Source: Wuchereria bancrofti (Eukaryota; Nematoda; Chromadorea; Rhabditida; Onchocercidae). From it: a stretch of DNA of 64,000 bases. The notes beneath the pieces are model-generated. The model was not told the DNA's origin. It searched no databases and was given only the letters and a program-made list of their open reading frames with translations. Each line of letters begins with the position of its first letter. Position 1 is the stretch's first letter. The stretch spans positions 16,269,048 to 16,333,047 of the forward strand of contig SSBO01000012.1 of NCBI GenBank assembly GCA_005281725.1, read 5' to 3'. Both the position numbers and the translations under genes were made by a program. This document shows, one piece after another, positions 1-12,758 of the stretch.

Positions 1-390
1 CTATTGGTTTCTTTTTTCATTACCTTAGTAGTATTGAATTGATTAAGCGTGAGTGCTTTTTAGCAGAGGGTTAGGATTTTTATAAAAAAACAGAAGTGGA
101 CATAAGCGAAGACCATCCAATAGTCATTTCAGAAACTTACAACAAACTTTTAAACTTGAATTTTTGGGAAATTTTTATATAAATGGATGGAGATAGCTAT
201 CTACAAAATAATAGAGGAACACTGAAGCAGGTCTAGATTAATGAAAAAGCGGTTACAAAGCAAGGACATTCAAGCAAAGTCAATGAATTTATCATTTTTT
301 GAAGTTCAAACGAGCCTTTGCAGTATTTCCTGCCAATTTTAAAATCCCTCATTCACGAATTATGTAATGACTCCAGATTTCCGATTCGCT
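1..390. other. Sequence downstream of the coiled-coil gene
   Basis: AT-rich sequence after the inferred stop codon of the minus-strand coiled-coil gene. It probably contains that gene's 3' UTR. I see no clear AATAAA on the minus strand and no other gene. Confidence 0.5.
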
Positions 391-3300
391 TCAAACACTT
401 TCTTCGATATCTGTCTGCATTTTAAAAATTCCCTGCTCCAAAAAAAATTTTTTATTTAAAACAAAACTTTCATTTTTATCAAGAAAAAAAAAAAACCTGG
501 TCATACGGACTGGGACCAATGCTATTATACGGCAATTGATTTAGTTCATGTTTCGAACTAAATTCATTTCTCTGCGGTTTTTGGTAGAGCGGTCCATGAT
601 ATTCCGGTCGTGACCGTAATATGTCATCTGATGTTTGACGAAAACGTTCGCTTATTGCCTCTGAGAATATAATTTGGTATTTAACTGGTTTTATTTGCTT
701 AATTGCACTTAGATTCATATTATCAGAGATCTCCATTTTAACTTATGCATTTCACATGCCGTCAGCAAGAAAATTTGAAGCATTGATTTCATTCCTTTCC
801 TGAGATGTCGATTATATGCTCGTCAAAAAGCAGGGATACAAAGTATTAAAGGCCACCTATGTAAACTGTTTGGAAGATAAAGTACCAACCAGATGCATTA
901 TTAACATCACTTGAAAGGAATTCTTTCCTCGCCTTCTCAAGTTTCGACCGATATCTACTTGTACGACGACTTGATGATCGACTGAAATCATCATCATCGA
1001 CGGAGCGTCGACTATATAGACGTTCACGTGCCAACATATTTGAATCGGAACCATTTGATACACTATTTTGAGTGTATCTAAAAAATTTTGATTGAAATTC
1101 AAGAAAATGAATAAGCGACATTGGAATCACTCCGGAACTGAAGAAACTTTGGCATATTTTTTTTTCAATAATGAATTTACATACCATCATCTTGATATGG
1201 AAAACTTCCTACCAAATTATTTTTCCGTCTTCTATCTGTTTAACTCGTTATTTTTCACTTTATTTTCATCTATGTATTAATATCTCAACGAAACGGAAAT
1301 ATTCTGAAGGCTGAACAGCATGACCACTAACTCAAATGAGTTATAACTTCCCCCAATTCCTCAATGTGGATATATGATCTTTCACTGTAGATTTATTAGG
1401 AATGTCGGAAAACTCAAATTAGATTGCTGTCATGAGCCATCTCTGTCCTTTCTTAGCTACATCAGCGATTCATCATTTTTTTAATGTTACAGACCACATT
1501 TTAACACTAGTGCATGACTCTGCACAAATGTCTTGCATGCTTTTCCTGGTTTTCAGAAATTGATATCGTGATGGTATTTTCACTACTGCGTAGCAACTAT
1601 TCGCGAAAAAGAAACAAAAACTTTATTCCATAATTTGAAATTTTGAAATCAAAGAATGTAAATTTACAAAAGCGAAATAGACAAGAATTTATTCGTTAGT
1701 AGGTGGAATCAGACACTATTCGTAAAATTTGGTTGATTCATGCAGGCAGCAATACCATCACGGTGTTACCAGAAAAGCATACAATACAGCATAAAGCTTC
1801 TCTTTTCTACAAAATATATTGGCCGTGTTAGTATGAACAATGAAGTGACTTTCCTATGTATTCCAATTTAAATGAGAATTTAGCAACTTGTTTTATAATC
1901 TCACATCCTTAAAGGGTGTTTATCAATTTACGTATCCTCAAAACAAAGTCGAGATTTTTTTTAAGAAAAAAAGGAAATGAAAAAAAGGAGAAATAATAAT
2001 TGTAATAAAAAAGCAAAAAAGAAAGCAGTAACTGAGTTTGTGATATCCTAAATATGCAACGGTGCAGTAAAGAAAGTATTAACTGAATAAAAAGCTAAAA
2101 ATATCAAAAAATTGAAATGCTAAAAATTAGGCACAGAATAGAAAAGTTTCTATCAAGCGAAATGCACTTTTGCTAAAGCACTTCAAGCTGATTAGATCAG
2201 ACCAATTAATTTGGACTTAACTGAATCAATTTCAGGTTAATGGAAGCTTAAAACATTCTCTTCCTTCTTCTCCCATCCTCATTGAATAACACATTTATAA
2301 AACTAAAGATCTGATCTTAACCAACTGGAAAATATTTATTTTATACGGAATAAACCTGATCAATTGAAATGACCTCCAAATTATTCGCCACTATTTGAAC
2401 CCATATGAAGAAATGCATTCTAAGAATAGACAAATTAAAAGTTCTCACAAAAGCTCTTCTCGAAATAATCAAGAAAACTTTTCAACAAAAGTTTAAAGAA
2501 TAATGCGGTAAAATCGTGAACATTTCAAAGTGTCTGTTGCTCTAGTAAATCATACCACGTAAATATTCAGATTGTATTATTCTTAGAAAAAAAGGTAAAT
2601 TTTCTATTCTCACGAAGGCAACAAAGAAGTTCATACAATAGTCTGTTTACAAAATATACCTAGGATCGTCGGACCAGACAGTACGATCAATACGCTCGAT
2701 TACTTGTCGCTCCACTTTCGTTGTTACTTCGTTTCCGCCACTACTTAAGTTCTCTCGAGAACCAAACGAAATCGCTGCCAGATTTTCTCTTGAATAATAA
2801 GGTGGTTTTGTTAATTTTTCTAAAGTCTCCCGAGATGTTAATATGTCCTTGCGGCGATCACGACTTGTTATTTGTGTTAACAAATGTCGTTTTTCCATTT
2901 CCATCTTTTCTTTTTCCTCTATTTCACGTGCTATTTGATCCAACTTATCACGACTTCGACGATCTTCAAGACGACGTTGAGCTTCACGTTCCAATGCTTC
3001 CTGACGCTCTTGTTCACGCAATTCTGAATTACGTTTCTCCTGCTCAAGCAATTCTTTTAAGCGGCGATCTTCTTCTACTCTAAAATGTGACATAAATTAC
3101 AAAAATTATATGAAGTAACTTCTTTCAAACATTTAGATTTGACGAATTAACTTATCTTTTATTCTTCCTTACTCATGAGTAACGAGTACAAAAGTAAGGT
3201 TGAGATATCCTTAGCACTTCAATCATCCTCCGTTAATCAACTTTTTATTTTTTTACAGAATCATTTCAATTTTTTGAAATATCGAATGATGAAACTAACC

Positions 3301-6300
3301 GTTCACGTTCTCTTCTTTCAGCTTCTTGACGTTCACGTTCTTGTAATTCATTAGCTTCACGTTCCAGTGCCTGTCTTTGTTCATCTCGATGTATTTCAGC
3401 TAGTCGCGCTGCCTGTCTGCAAGAAAAAATCCAGAGAGAACAGAATATGGAACTCCTGCGCTCACCTGTTAATTTAATATCTAAATGCAGAACGATGACA
3501 CGTTTTCGAATGTCGTTTTCTTGAAATCGCAAAACTCAACAAGTTATTTTCTGCGATGTGGAAGGACATTCATTCCTTTACTCAGTTGATATGCAAAGAA
3601 TGGTGCAGCACAATTTAATTAATACCTTTCCTGGGCAGCACTTCTGATGGCTGCTAATTTCTCTCGTTCCATCTTTTCTTCTATTTGACGCTCACGTTCT
3701 CGACGCATCGCTTCACGCCTCTCACGTTCACGTTTCTCGGCTTCAATTCGTTCTTCTTCTTGTCTTTGACGCTCCCGTTCCTCATCCTCTCGCCTCTCCT
3801 GTTCACGTCTTTCTGCTGCAAGTTTTTGAGCCTCAAACAGTTCCTTCTCACGTCGCTCTTCTTCCTGAAAATGGAATTTGAAAAAAAATGAACCGCATGT
3901 TCTCCTTCCTTCGTCTCTTCAAAGCCCATATTTTGCCTCTTTTTGAAATTACAGCATATCTTTGGCTTGACCAATAATTTTATCCCATATTTTAAGAATC
4001 TATCTCTTTTCTTGAAATGAAATTTCATGCATATTTCATGAACAACATCAATGTTGTCAATTCCCAGTTTCTAATTTTCAACCCCTTGAGTTTTTTAAAA
4101 TTTTAAACTTAAGGCAGAGATTTAAAATTTGAAATCTAAAAGTTCCATCTACCTGACGTTGAAGTTCCTTTACTTCCGCTTCTTGCCTCTCTCTATCTAA
4201 TCGCTCCTGCTCACGACGTAAATTCTCTAAGCGTTCCTTTTCTAAACGTTCACTAAGCCGCCGCTGCATTTCTCGTTCTTCTGCTTCCCGCTGCATTTCA
4301 GCTATGATTTCAGCTTCTCTATAAAATTTGATTAAGCTGTTAAAAAACAAATAAAAATTCCAACTGAAAGAAAATTAATTTCTTAACGAATATAAAGGAG
4401 TCTGATTTTCTAAAGAAAAAAATTACAAAAATGATATGATTCATATTGTTGAGTTAAACGAGGAAGATTAAGTTACAACCTTCTTTCTTCTTCTCTACGA
4501 CGAGCTTCTCGATTCTCTTCTTCAATTCGTTCTGCTTCACGCATTTGCGCTTCTCGTCTTTGCATCTCCAATAGTTCTTCTTCTACTCTGAAAAATAGAA
4601 TGAATTAAATTATGGATTAGCAATCAAACACGAAACTGTTTTGAAAAAGATCAAAGGCCGAATTTTTGAATTCCTAAAGAGGGTTGTAGTTTTTTAAAGT
4701 AAGACCTCAAAAAGCAAAAGTTATTAAAACAATTAGAACCTTAAGAGCTCCTGTTTTTCACGAATAATGCGTTCCTGCTCCTGGCGCTCTCTCTCAAATC
4801 GTTTTTGCTCTTCTTTTTCTTTTTCTCGTTCCTGCCGCTCACGTTCTTGACGCTCACGTTTGATTCGTTCTATTCGCTCAATTTCGAGCCTCTCAGTTTC
4901 TATCCTCTCACGTTCCAAACGTTCGCGTTCCAGGCGTTCTTTTTCAGCCTGCTCACGTGCTAGTCGCTCACGTTCACGCTCTGCACGCTCACGATCCAAG
5001 CGGTCACGTTCACGCCGCTCGTCCTCGAGTCTAAAGCTTAGTTTATTTTTAAAACTTTTAACATCTCTTCAAAAAGACACCTGCAGTTATCTTTTTCAAG
5101 AGTAAGTATTACGAACTGCATGAAGTTCAAAACAGACTCCGTATTATTTTGGAATAGAAAATGAAACAAACTACCTTTCCTGTTCCAGTCGACCTTTTTC
5201 TAATTCTCGCCACCTCTGCAGTTCATATTCTTCATGCTCCCTTCGGGCTCTTTCAACTCGTTCCCATTCTGCTCTACGCTGTAATTCAACATTTTCACGT
5301 GCTGCTCGTTCTTTATCCAGTCTCTGCTTCTCCAATCGTTCACGTTCCAAACGTTCACTTTCCAATTCTCGATGCTTCAAGTTTTGAGAGTCGGATTAGA
5401 AAAGAAGCCAAGTACTTTCCGTCTTCATAATAATGTCTATATGAGTGAGAATTAAGTTTATTAATATCTTAATTATTTTAAATCACTGTCGATAATTCAA
5501 TGAAAATAGTCCTATACAGAACAGGAATAAACAATTAATACTTATCAATAGATAATCAAATATTTGTGTTAGTAATTTTTATGAGAGGGCGACGAATTAA
5601 ATGATAAATTTCCTTACAGTGATGTATCAGGAATGATGACAGTTAATCACACTCACTTATTTTTTTAACTCGCTTATTTTAGGAATTATTAAAGGTAAAT
5701 CAGAGAAACAGTACCTTTATTTCTCTCTCACGTCGTTTTCTTTCTAAATATTCGCGCTCCTTTGCTTCCCACAACCGTCGTTCCTCTTCGGCTCTCTTTC
5801 TACGATCCTCCTCTTCACGTTGTCGTTGCTCTTGATCCTTTTTGATACGACGTTCTTCTTCCTCCAAACTTCTGTGAAGTATAACAGATTTAGAGAAAGC
5901 TTAACTGATTCAGTTTTCAGTATAATTTGTAACTAAAATGCCAAAAGAAATAAGTAAAAAATGTTCGAAATTCTTTTCTATTCCATCATTTGAGTTTCGA
6001 ATTTTATTATCATGTAAAATATATTAAACTTTTTTACCTTAAATATTTGTAATTGTAATCAACAGTGCGCTCTTCCCTCGGGTAATATTTGCTATCGACG
6101 GATGGATATCGTTCACGTTCCAAGATAATCGGTGATGAACGAGATAGCGGTGGTGCAGAAAGGGCTTCGGAAGAACGTGTCACAAAAGTTCTAGTCCGTA
6201 TTTCTTTCCGATAATATTCTTCTTGGTGATAATCACTAAATGGTGTTGTTGTTGAACGCTGGTCGATCGGTGTTATGGTTGAAGAAGGAATGGATGACGT

Positions 6301-9300
6301 GGTGCGTTGTACTGGTATTTCTCGAATTGTCCGAGATCGATATTCTGAAATCAATTATGAATTAATTAATTAAACAAAAAAAAAATTCAAAAAAAAAAAT
6401 TGAATGACCAATTGTGTGATAAATAACTGTTTTTTCTTTTTTTTTGTCATTTCACCAATAACAGATTAATGAACAAATAGCTAACAATCGAAGTATGACC
6501 TATCAGTGATAAGAAGGCTCAGTAAATTAATTACTGAATTTCTACAGTCAAACAGATGAATAAATGAAGAAATCGGGAAGGAAAAAACTGAAATAAATGT
6601 ACAAAATAGTATAAACAATGAAGCAAGTAAAAGATAATTTTCGGAAAACTATTAAATATACCAACCGGATCGCTGTGCATGAATATCATCATCCCGCGAC
6701 ATATCGGAACTGCGTTGCTAAAAAAGAAAAAATAAAATTTCAGCAGTGTTATAAGAATTTTAATAAGTGTCATTTCAGAATAAAATAATTAGTGAAGCTG
6801 AGTCCAGTTTTGGTAACAAATAAAAAGAAAACTTTTAAAATTATGAAGGAGATAAGACAAAAATAAAAATTTTTCTCCTAAAAGAAAAATGATTTTTAAA
6901 AGGATAAAATGAATAAATGAAAACTGTGATTATCATCACAAGTAGGAGGATATATGCTTGCAATTATTTGCAGCTTATCATTTGACATATCATCATTTGA
7001 TCTATTTAAAACGATTTTTTCTAATTACAATCATTTTTATCATAGTCGTCTTTGTTTTTATCATGATATTAATATTATCAGTATGAAAGAGAGAGGCTAT
7101 GACTTATTGAAGAAAATTCTAATTATGAGTCGAAAAAAATTGCTCCAACAGTGATTAAGAGACCAATTTTCTATCTAAATCTACTTTATTTAAATAATTC
7201 TCAAATAAAAGAAGAATGTGGAGAAGAAGAATAATTTTGCTTCGAGAAAGAAATTAAGAAAAAACCCATGTAACTTTGGAAATTCTTAAATTTTCTCATA
7301 CAGCACCTCATTTGATAAATTCTCGTGAAGCTATATGGAGCACACATCTGACCACATGAAAGATTTCTAATACATCAATAGATTCATAGTTCTATGAATT
7401 AAAATATTTTTCAGAGCTACACAAAATCACTAAAGCTTGTCCTGGTACGAGGGTAAGGTCGGATGTTAAACATGGTCAGGTAATGAATTCTTCCAATAAA
7501 TGCTTAGAAGAGACTGCATAACCTAGAATCTTCAGGAAAAACTACACATCATTGAGGACTGATTGATTAAATGAACAGACCGACAATCAGAACAGTGGGA
7601 ATTACTCGACAAATCACTTAGTACTCAATTGTCATCAAATATTCCGTATAGCAGGCAAACAGTACTATATAGCAGAGAAACTTGGCAGTTGTAGACTTTT
7701 TGTATTGCCTAAAATATCTAAACAAATGGAATTCGCTGATTGTTTTAAAGTCTTTATGCAGTTTCCAGTGTGTTTCACTGGAATTTATATTAAGTTTTGT
7801 ATAATCTATAAATAAATAATAAAAATTTATTGTTTTTAAGTTTCTTAGTCCAGATGAGATTTTGTTAGAGAGAAATAAGAAGGATGAAAGAAAAAGAAAA
7901 GGCGGAATTTGAGTCCGAAGAAAGAGAAAAATAAGGATAAGATAAACTGAATAGTGGTAAATTAATAGAAATTTATGTGAAGAAAAACAATTAGCAGAAA
8001 AAAACGAATATATTGCAAACTTCATTTTTTTTTGTTTTGGAGTTTCGAAAAAAGATTCTTTTTAGAAGTATTTCAAAATCACGGAACAATGATTGCCTTT
8101 TCAGAGAAAAATGAGTTTTATTTTCAAATTAGAGAAGAATTGTTTCGATTGTTAAAAGAAGTGTTTGTGAGAAACTTTCGAAAAAAGAAATTTAAAGCTT
8201 TAATAAAAAATTTACCGGAAACTTCAAGTGCCAACATGTATAAAATGACCGCGCTTCCTTTAGTTAGATTTCCTTGGTGAAGAATTTACTGACTATAACA
8301 GTCAAAAAATTAACTAGTGAGATTTCAATAAATCAATCGATCATACATCGATCACTCGATCAGCTATTCAGCAACTGAATCATATTTTTGATTAAAGTCA
8401 GTTAGAAAGAGAGAGAATTTAATTTTGCTTTTAAAATGATTAAATGATAACAACAGTAGTATGGCATTAGAAAGCAATGATGAACAATTTTTAAATGCCA
8501 CTCAATTAAACCATGCGTTATTGGCACAAAGACAGATTTTGAAATAGATCAAATATACGGCAATATTTCGCTAAAAGAGAAAATCTATCAAAACTTAATA
8601 AAACGGAAGAGTTCATAAGAAGGAGAATGTGTGTGAAAGGCTGAATAAAGGTAGTTGAGTAATTATCATGATAGTACCATATTATGATTATAAACTAATC
8701 GCAGTGGTCAAAGATGATGCATCTATAATAGAGGTGGTAGCAGTAATAATAGAAGGAGAAGTAGACATTTATTGAAAATGAAGGTAAAAGCTTTTCTGCA
8801 TTTTGCAAAACTAAATTTCTCAAATAAATTTTACAATGCAACAGTTTAGCTAATAAGACAAAAATGATTGGATCGCTAATAAAAAGCAGCTATGACAATG
8901 TTATACTAATAGCATTGACAGTAAGAGTTGACTGTGATTCAGTGCAAACAGAAATCAGCGATATCAATGCTACAGTGCTTGTGAGTTGTGCAATTTACGC
9001 GATTTTTAATGTAACAACAACTGTCACAATTTAGTGCTGAAAAATTAAAACTTTCTTACAAATTCCAATTAAAGGACCAAGAATGAAAGAAAAACTTCAA
9101 CGCAGACTTCCTCTGAAAAATTGATTTCCTGTGATCAGATCTACTTATCACTGTACAATTCTATATTAAACCTCAGCAAGCAATGTAAAAGTTCTTGTCT
9201 AGGATAGTTTTGTAAACCAATATTGAAATTCTTTCAGTAAGGCGGACAACTTTCATAAGATCTCTCAATTTTGAATTTCTTTCCAAAAACGTTGAAATAA

Positions 9301-11746
9301 GGAAAACGGAGGAATAATTTCAAAGATTTTATATTTTTAAAATAAGTTAACATCAGAGTATTCAATTTAACAGTTAAAGATAAGCGAAATCCAACCATTG
9401 TGCGCTATAATCTCCGAAAGAAAAACTTTTTAATTGCTCAATGACTACTGCCAAAATTTCTCACGCATTTCAAAACTTATCACGGCATGTTGTTTATTCA
9501 TAATAATTTACCAATTAAAGAGAATCATAATAATTTGCAATTAAAGAGAATAATTTAATTTTGACTATAAGCAATTTTGATGATTATCCGACATACTTTA
9601 TTGAGTTATAGTTCGCTATCACTCTGTTACGCCAATAAATCAGTGTGGATGGATTTTTTTTATTTTTCATTAATGAGGCAAAAAATTCCATTCAATTTGT
9701 CGAATGGTCGGCAATATTTCTCCCAGAAAAAGAAAAGTGCAATAATCGACGGATGAATATACTGAATGAATTAAGTGCCAAAAATTTTTAAATTCTCGAA
9801 GAAAAATATGTAATTCTGAATTCTGTATTCCAATAATAGATTAACAAGCTTATTTTCAGGTATTGTAAAATGTTGTCTATGTCATTTCATGGCTTTGCTA
9901 ACTTTTTATTCATATTTATTTTAGAGAATTTTACTTATGTAAATGTCAATAAATGGCTTTTTAGCCCGATAGGAGGCAAAATTCTAAAATCAGTAAATAA
10001 TTAAAGTAAATGAAAAAGAAAAATCAAATTCACTCCTTTTCAAAGAAATCGATAAAAGCAATTTAAAAAAAGCTCCAAACCAGAAAAATTATGAGAAGCG
10101 TAAGAAGAGGAACTTGGAATATTTAAATGATAAGCCATATGAATAGAAAAAAGAAGACAGTCGGGATGAAAAAAGAGTAGGAAAGAGAAGGAAAAGTAAA
10201 GAATAAAAGGCTGGAAGTGAAAAGCAAAACGATGAATCAGTGATTTAAATATTTTTATGATTTCCATTCACCAAACATAACGGAATGATTCTGACAACAA
10301 CATTATTAGTTGCTAGTCATGGAAGAATAAATAAAAACTTTTTCAAGCAAAACCGAAAATCTTCACTACAATGGTACTAAAAGATTATGATATGAATAAC
10401 TGATAGTCATGTCCATTTCTGATAAGCAGTTTGGTGAATGCAGAGAAATATGGTAGGAGTACAATTACAGATCACAACTGACCAAGATTATCAAGATTCT
10501 TAATTTCGACAAGGTAGAGTTAATTATTTATCACTCGAAGTTATGAAATCAGTGATATGACTGAGGAATTTAATCTTCGAATACATAGCATATTTCTGCT
10601 AATTCAAATCACATACGTCATGCTAAAGTCATGATTTGATAAATTAGATCGGAAAGCAATGGGTCTCTTATTATTTACCCTTCAAATCGTCCAAAACCAT
10701 TACCGGAAGATTGTAACGTAACAAACACGCATTTTGACCTGTATCTGAATGTGTCGATAATCAATACAACACAAATTATATAATTTTGGGATCTGATTGC
10801 TGATATTTGCATACCCTAATAAACGCAAATGTCTCAGCAAAAACTTTCACTGCCTAAAACATTATAGACATTAAATTACTTCACAGTAATAAATTTCACA
10901 TTGCAAAATTGATAGAAAGAAATTAGATAGAAGACAAATGCATTTTAATAGTAGCAGTAAGAATAAATACAAAAATTATCAGTGACAGAGAACAGCAAGC
11001 AATTGTGAAACGAACTAAAACATTAGCAAAACTAAGTTAAATGAACTTCTAATGAAGAAACGTTCAAGAAATATTGCATTTGCAGCTCGAAACTACATTT
11101 TTTTTTGATCAAAAATATTGGAAAAGATAATGCAACACTAAATATTGAGTTCCAATCTGGAAAAAAGGAACTCACTTTCAACTAAGTTCCCTAACAAATA
11201 ATAAAAAGTGTCTGCGTGATGCAGATGAAATTATTTCAATTCATATGACTTGTAGAGATTTGGAGTACTTGAGCAAATAGAGAGTGGAATAAAGTGAGGG
11301 ATATTTGAGAATGCTAAAGAGTTAATGCTTGATATAGAAATGAATAATCGATTTATCTTAAATTAAGAAATAAGTATGAATAACATTTAGTATGTAGAAG
11401 TATGAAACAAAACACAAGTAATAGAAATAACAGTCACAAGAATAGAAAGAAAGGAAATGAAATGGAAAGAATCTAAAAATCGTCCACAGATAACCAAACA
11501 GGAGTTTACTCTTATCAACAGTTCAAAGTCCAATCAGAACTATGAGATGAGAAATGGACAGAAGATTGTTAATGCCAATGAGTATAGCAGTGAGAAATTG
11601 GTTGAAGAACTTAAAAGATATGAGTAAAAATCACCAATTAAATTCAATTTCGTTTAATAAAGCAAAAGATTTACCTTTTGCGACGATAATTCAGAGGGAG
11701 TTCTTGGCGGTGGTGGCGGTGGTGGTTCTGAGGGTGGACTTGACAT
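391..11746 (-). CDS. Arg/Glu-rich coiled-coil protein with proline-rich N-terminus (840 aa model)
   Basis: Fourteen exons, in transcript order: 11746-11675, 6717-6666, 6344-6038, 5871-5715, 5374-5175, 5030-4740, 4587-4480, 4318-4153, 3864-3626, 3416-3300, 3079-2660, 1077-890, 660-497 and 432-391. Phases agree at every junction. Residues 1-24 carry a run of seven prolines. About 120 Ser/Thr/Tyr-rich residues follow, then roughly 430 residues of almost pure R/E/Q heptad-like helix with repeats such as ERERLE, and a C-terminal Ser/Arg-rich tail with SRENL twice and GPLYQK. The helix should form a long single alpha-helix or coiled coil, suggesting a cytoskeletal or scaffold role; that is inference. 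I do not recognise the family. The chosen start has TTTCAG two bases upstream, fitting trans-splicing, but the same acceptor could receive an exon of the upstream gene. The last two exons are the least certain, because the 497 donor reads GTTTTT. Confidence 0.75.
6718..11674 (-). other. First intron of the coiled-coil gene, about 5 kb
   Basis: AT-rich, with many stops in all frames. I see no exon with convincing splice sites and codon pattern, although small alternative exons could be missed. A cluster of GATC/ATCGAT words lies near 8335-8362. Open frames at 7618-8025 and 8032-8280 are low-complexity and have no recognisable product. Confidence 0.55.
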
Positions 11747-11753
11747 TCCTGAA
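11747..11753 (-). promoter_or_regulatory. 3' splice acceptor just before the coiled-coil start codon
   Basis: On the minus strand TTTCAG is followed by GA and then the ATG. It can act as a spliced-leader trans-splice site, making a separate gene, or as the acceptor for the exon ending at 13034, making a fusion. Phase allows both. Confidence 0.5.
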
Positions 11754-12758
11754 ACGAACTTTGTTTTCTCCAAATCCTTGCTTAAGTGGTTTTGATCGAT
11801 ATTAATATTGAGTGAAACAAATCATTTTAAAATATTCATATCATTTATCTTATATTGTAGTCGGACCAAAAACAAGTTAAGCTTCCACGACTTCCAGAAT
11901 CTTTCATATCTTTCTCTCTCTCCCTCTCTTCCCCTCATAATATAAACTACTATTTCCTATTTCGTTCCCTATTTCTCGTTTAAAAACAGTCTAAATCAAG
12001 ATTAACAAACAAACAAATAGACGAAAGGATGCGCCTCTTCGTCATCTAAATGCCTCCCTCTGTACATATCACAAAGAATTTACCTTCGTCTTCCCTTCTT
12101 ATGATGAAATGATTTGACTCTTCCCAGGCACTATTTTCTCTAGTAGAAGAAATGTCAAATCTACTCAATGCTATCTCTGCAATAACTTTTCCCTATTTTC
12201 AGATTTCTTAAAGTTTCATTGAAAAGATTGTTCGAGACAAATATAATCATCGCTTCTATAGCTACCGTGTCTCTCACCAAATTAATGCCGTTTCGTTTCG
12301 GAAATGAAAACAGGTTTAACTTTATTTAACTTTAGGAACATCTCAGAAACAATCTGTAATTAACAAAAATGCTTTCCGCAATCTAAGTATCGGCATAATT
12401 CTTAAAGTTTGTTCCTTTGCTCTTAACTCCACAAGTCTCAGATACTCAAAAAGCTAACACTGCCATATTCAAGTAATAAAAGGTATAATAAATACACTGA
12501 AATTAAGTCGTCATACCGTCCTGCAATGACAACTGTCCTGATAATGAAATTATCAATATCTACGAGCAGAATTACGGTCCTACTAATTTCTTGTTATGAT
12601 TGCATTTATTGATTTCTTACTATCATCACAAATATCAAAGTGAGACGGTCGAAAGGAATATTTACTCAGCAAACAAAATGAGAGTTTAGAGTCCAGAAGG
12701 ATGATTTCAGAAACAAAAACTTTTTGTTCAATTTATCGCCATCTACAGTGACAGTGAC
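11754..12758. other. Gap between the two halves of the large minus-strand locus
   Basis: Either an intergenic region or, if the two units are one gene, part of an intron running from 13033 to 11749. A TTTATT (AATAAA on the minus strand) at about 12605 could be a poly(A) signal for the upstream unit. I see no coding exon here. Confidence 0.5.

Noticed and set aside
2721..5430. Plus-strand open frames rich in Ser/Arg/Leu (for example 2721-3083, 4860-5105, 5161-5430)
   Set aside because: They are antisense shadows of the Arg/Glu coiled-coil exons, whose codon bias removes stops from the other strand. No splice or start context supports them.
7618..8280. Open frames at 7618-8025 (-) and 8032-8280 (+)
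   Set aside because: Low-complexity Phe/Leu/Ser or Lys-rich translations in a long intron, with no family resemblance and no matching splice phase.
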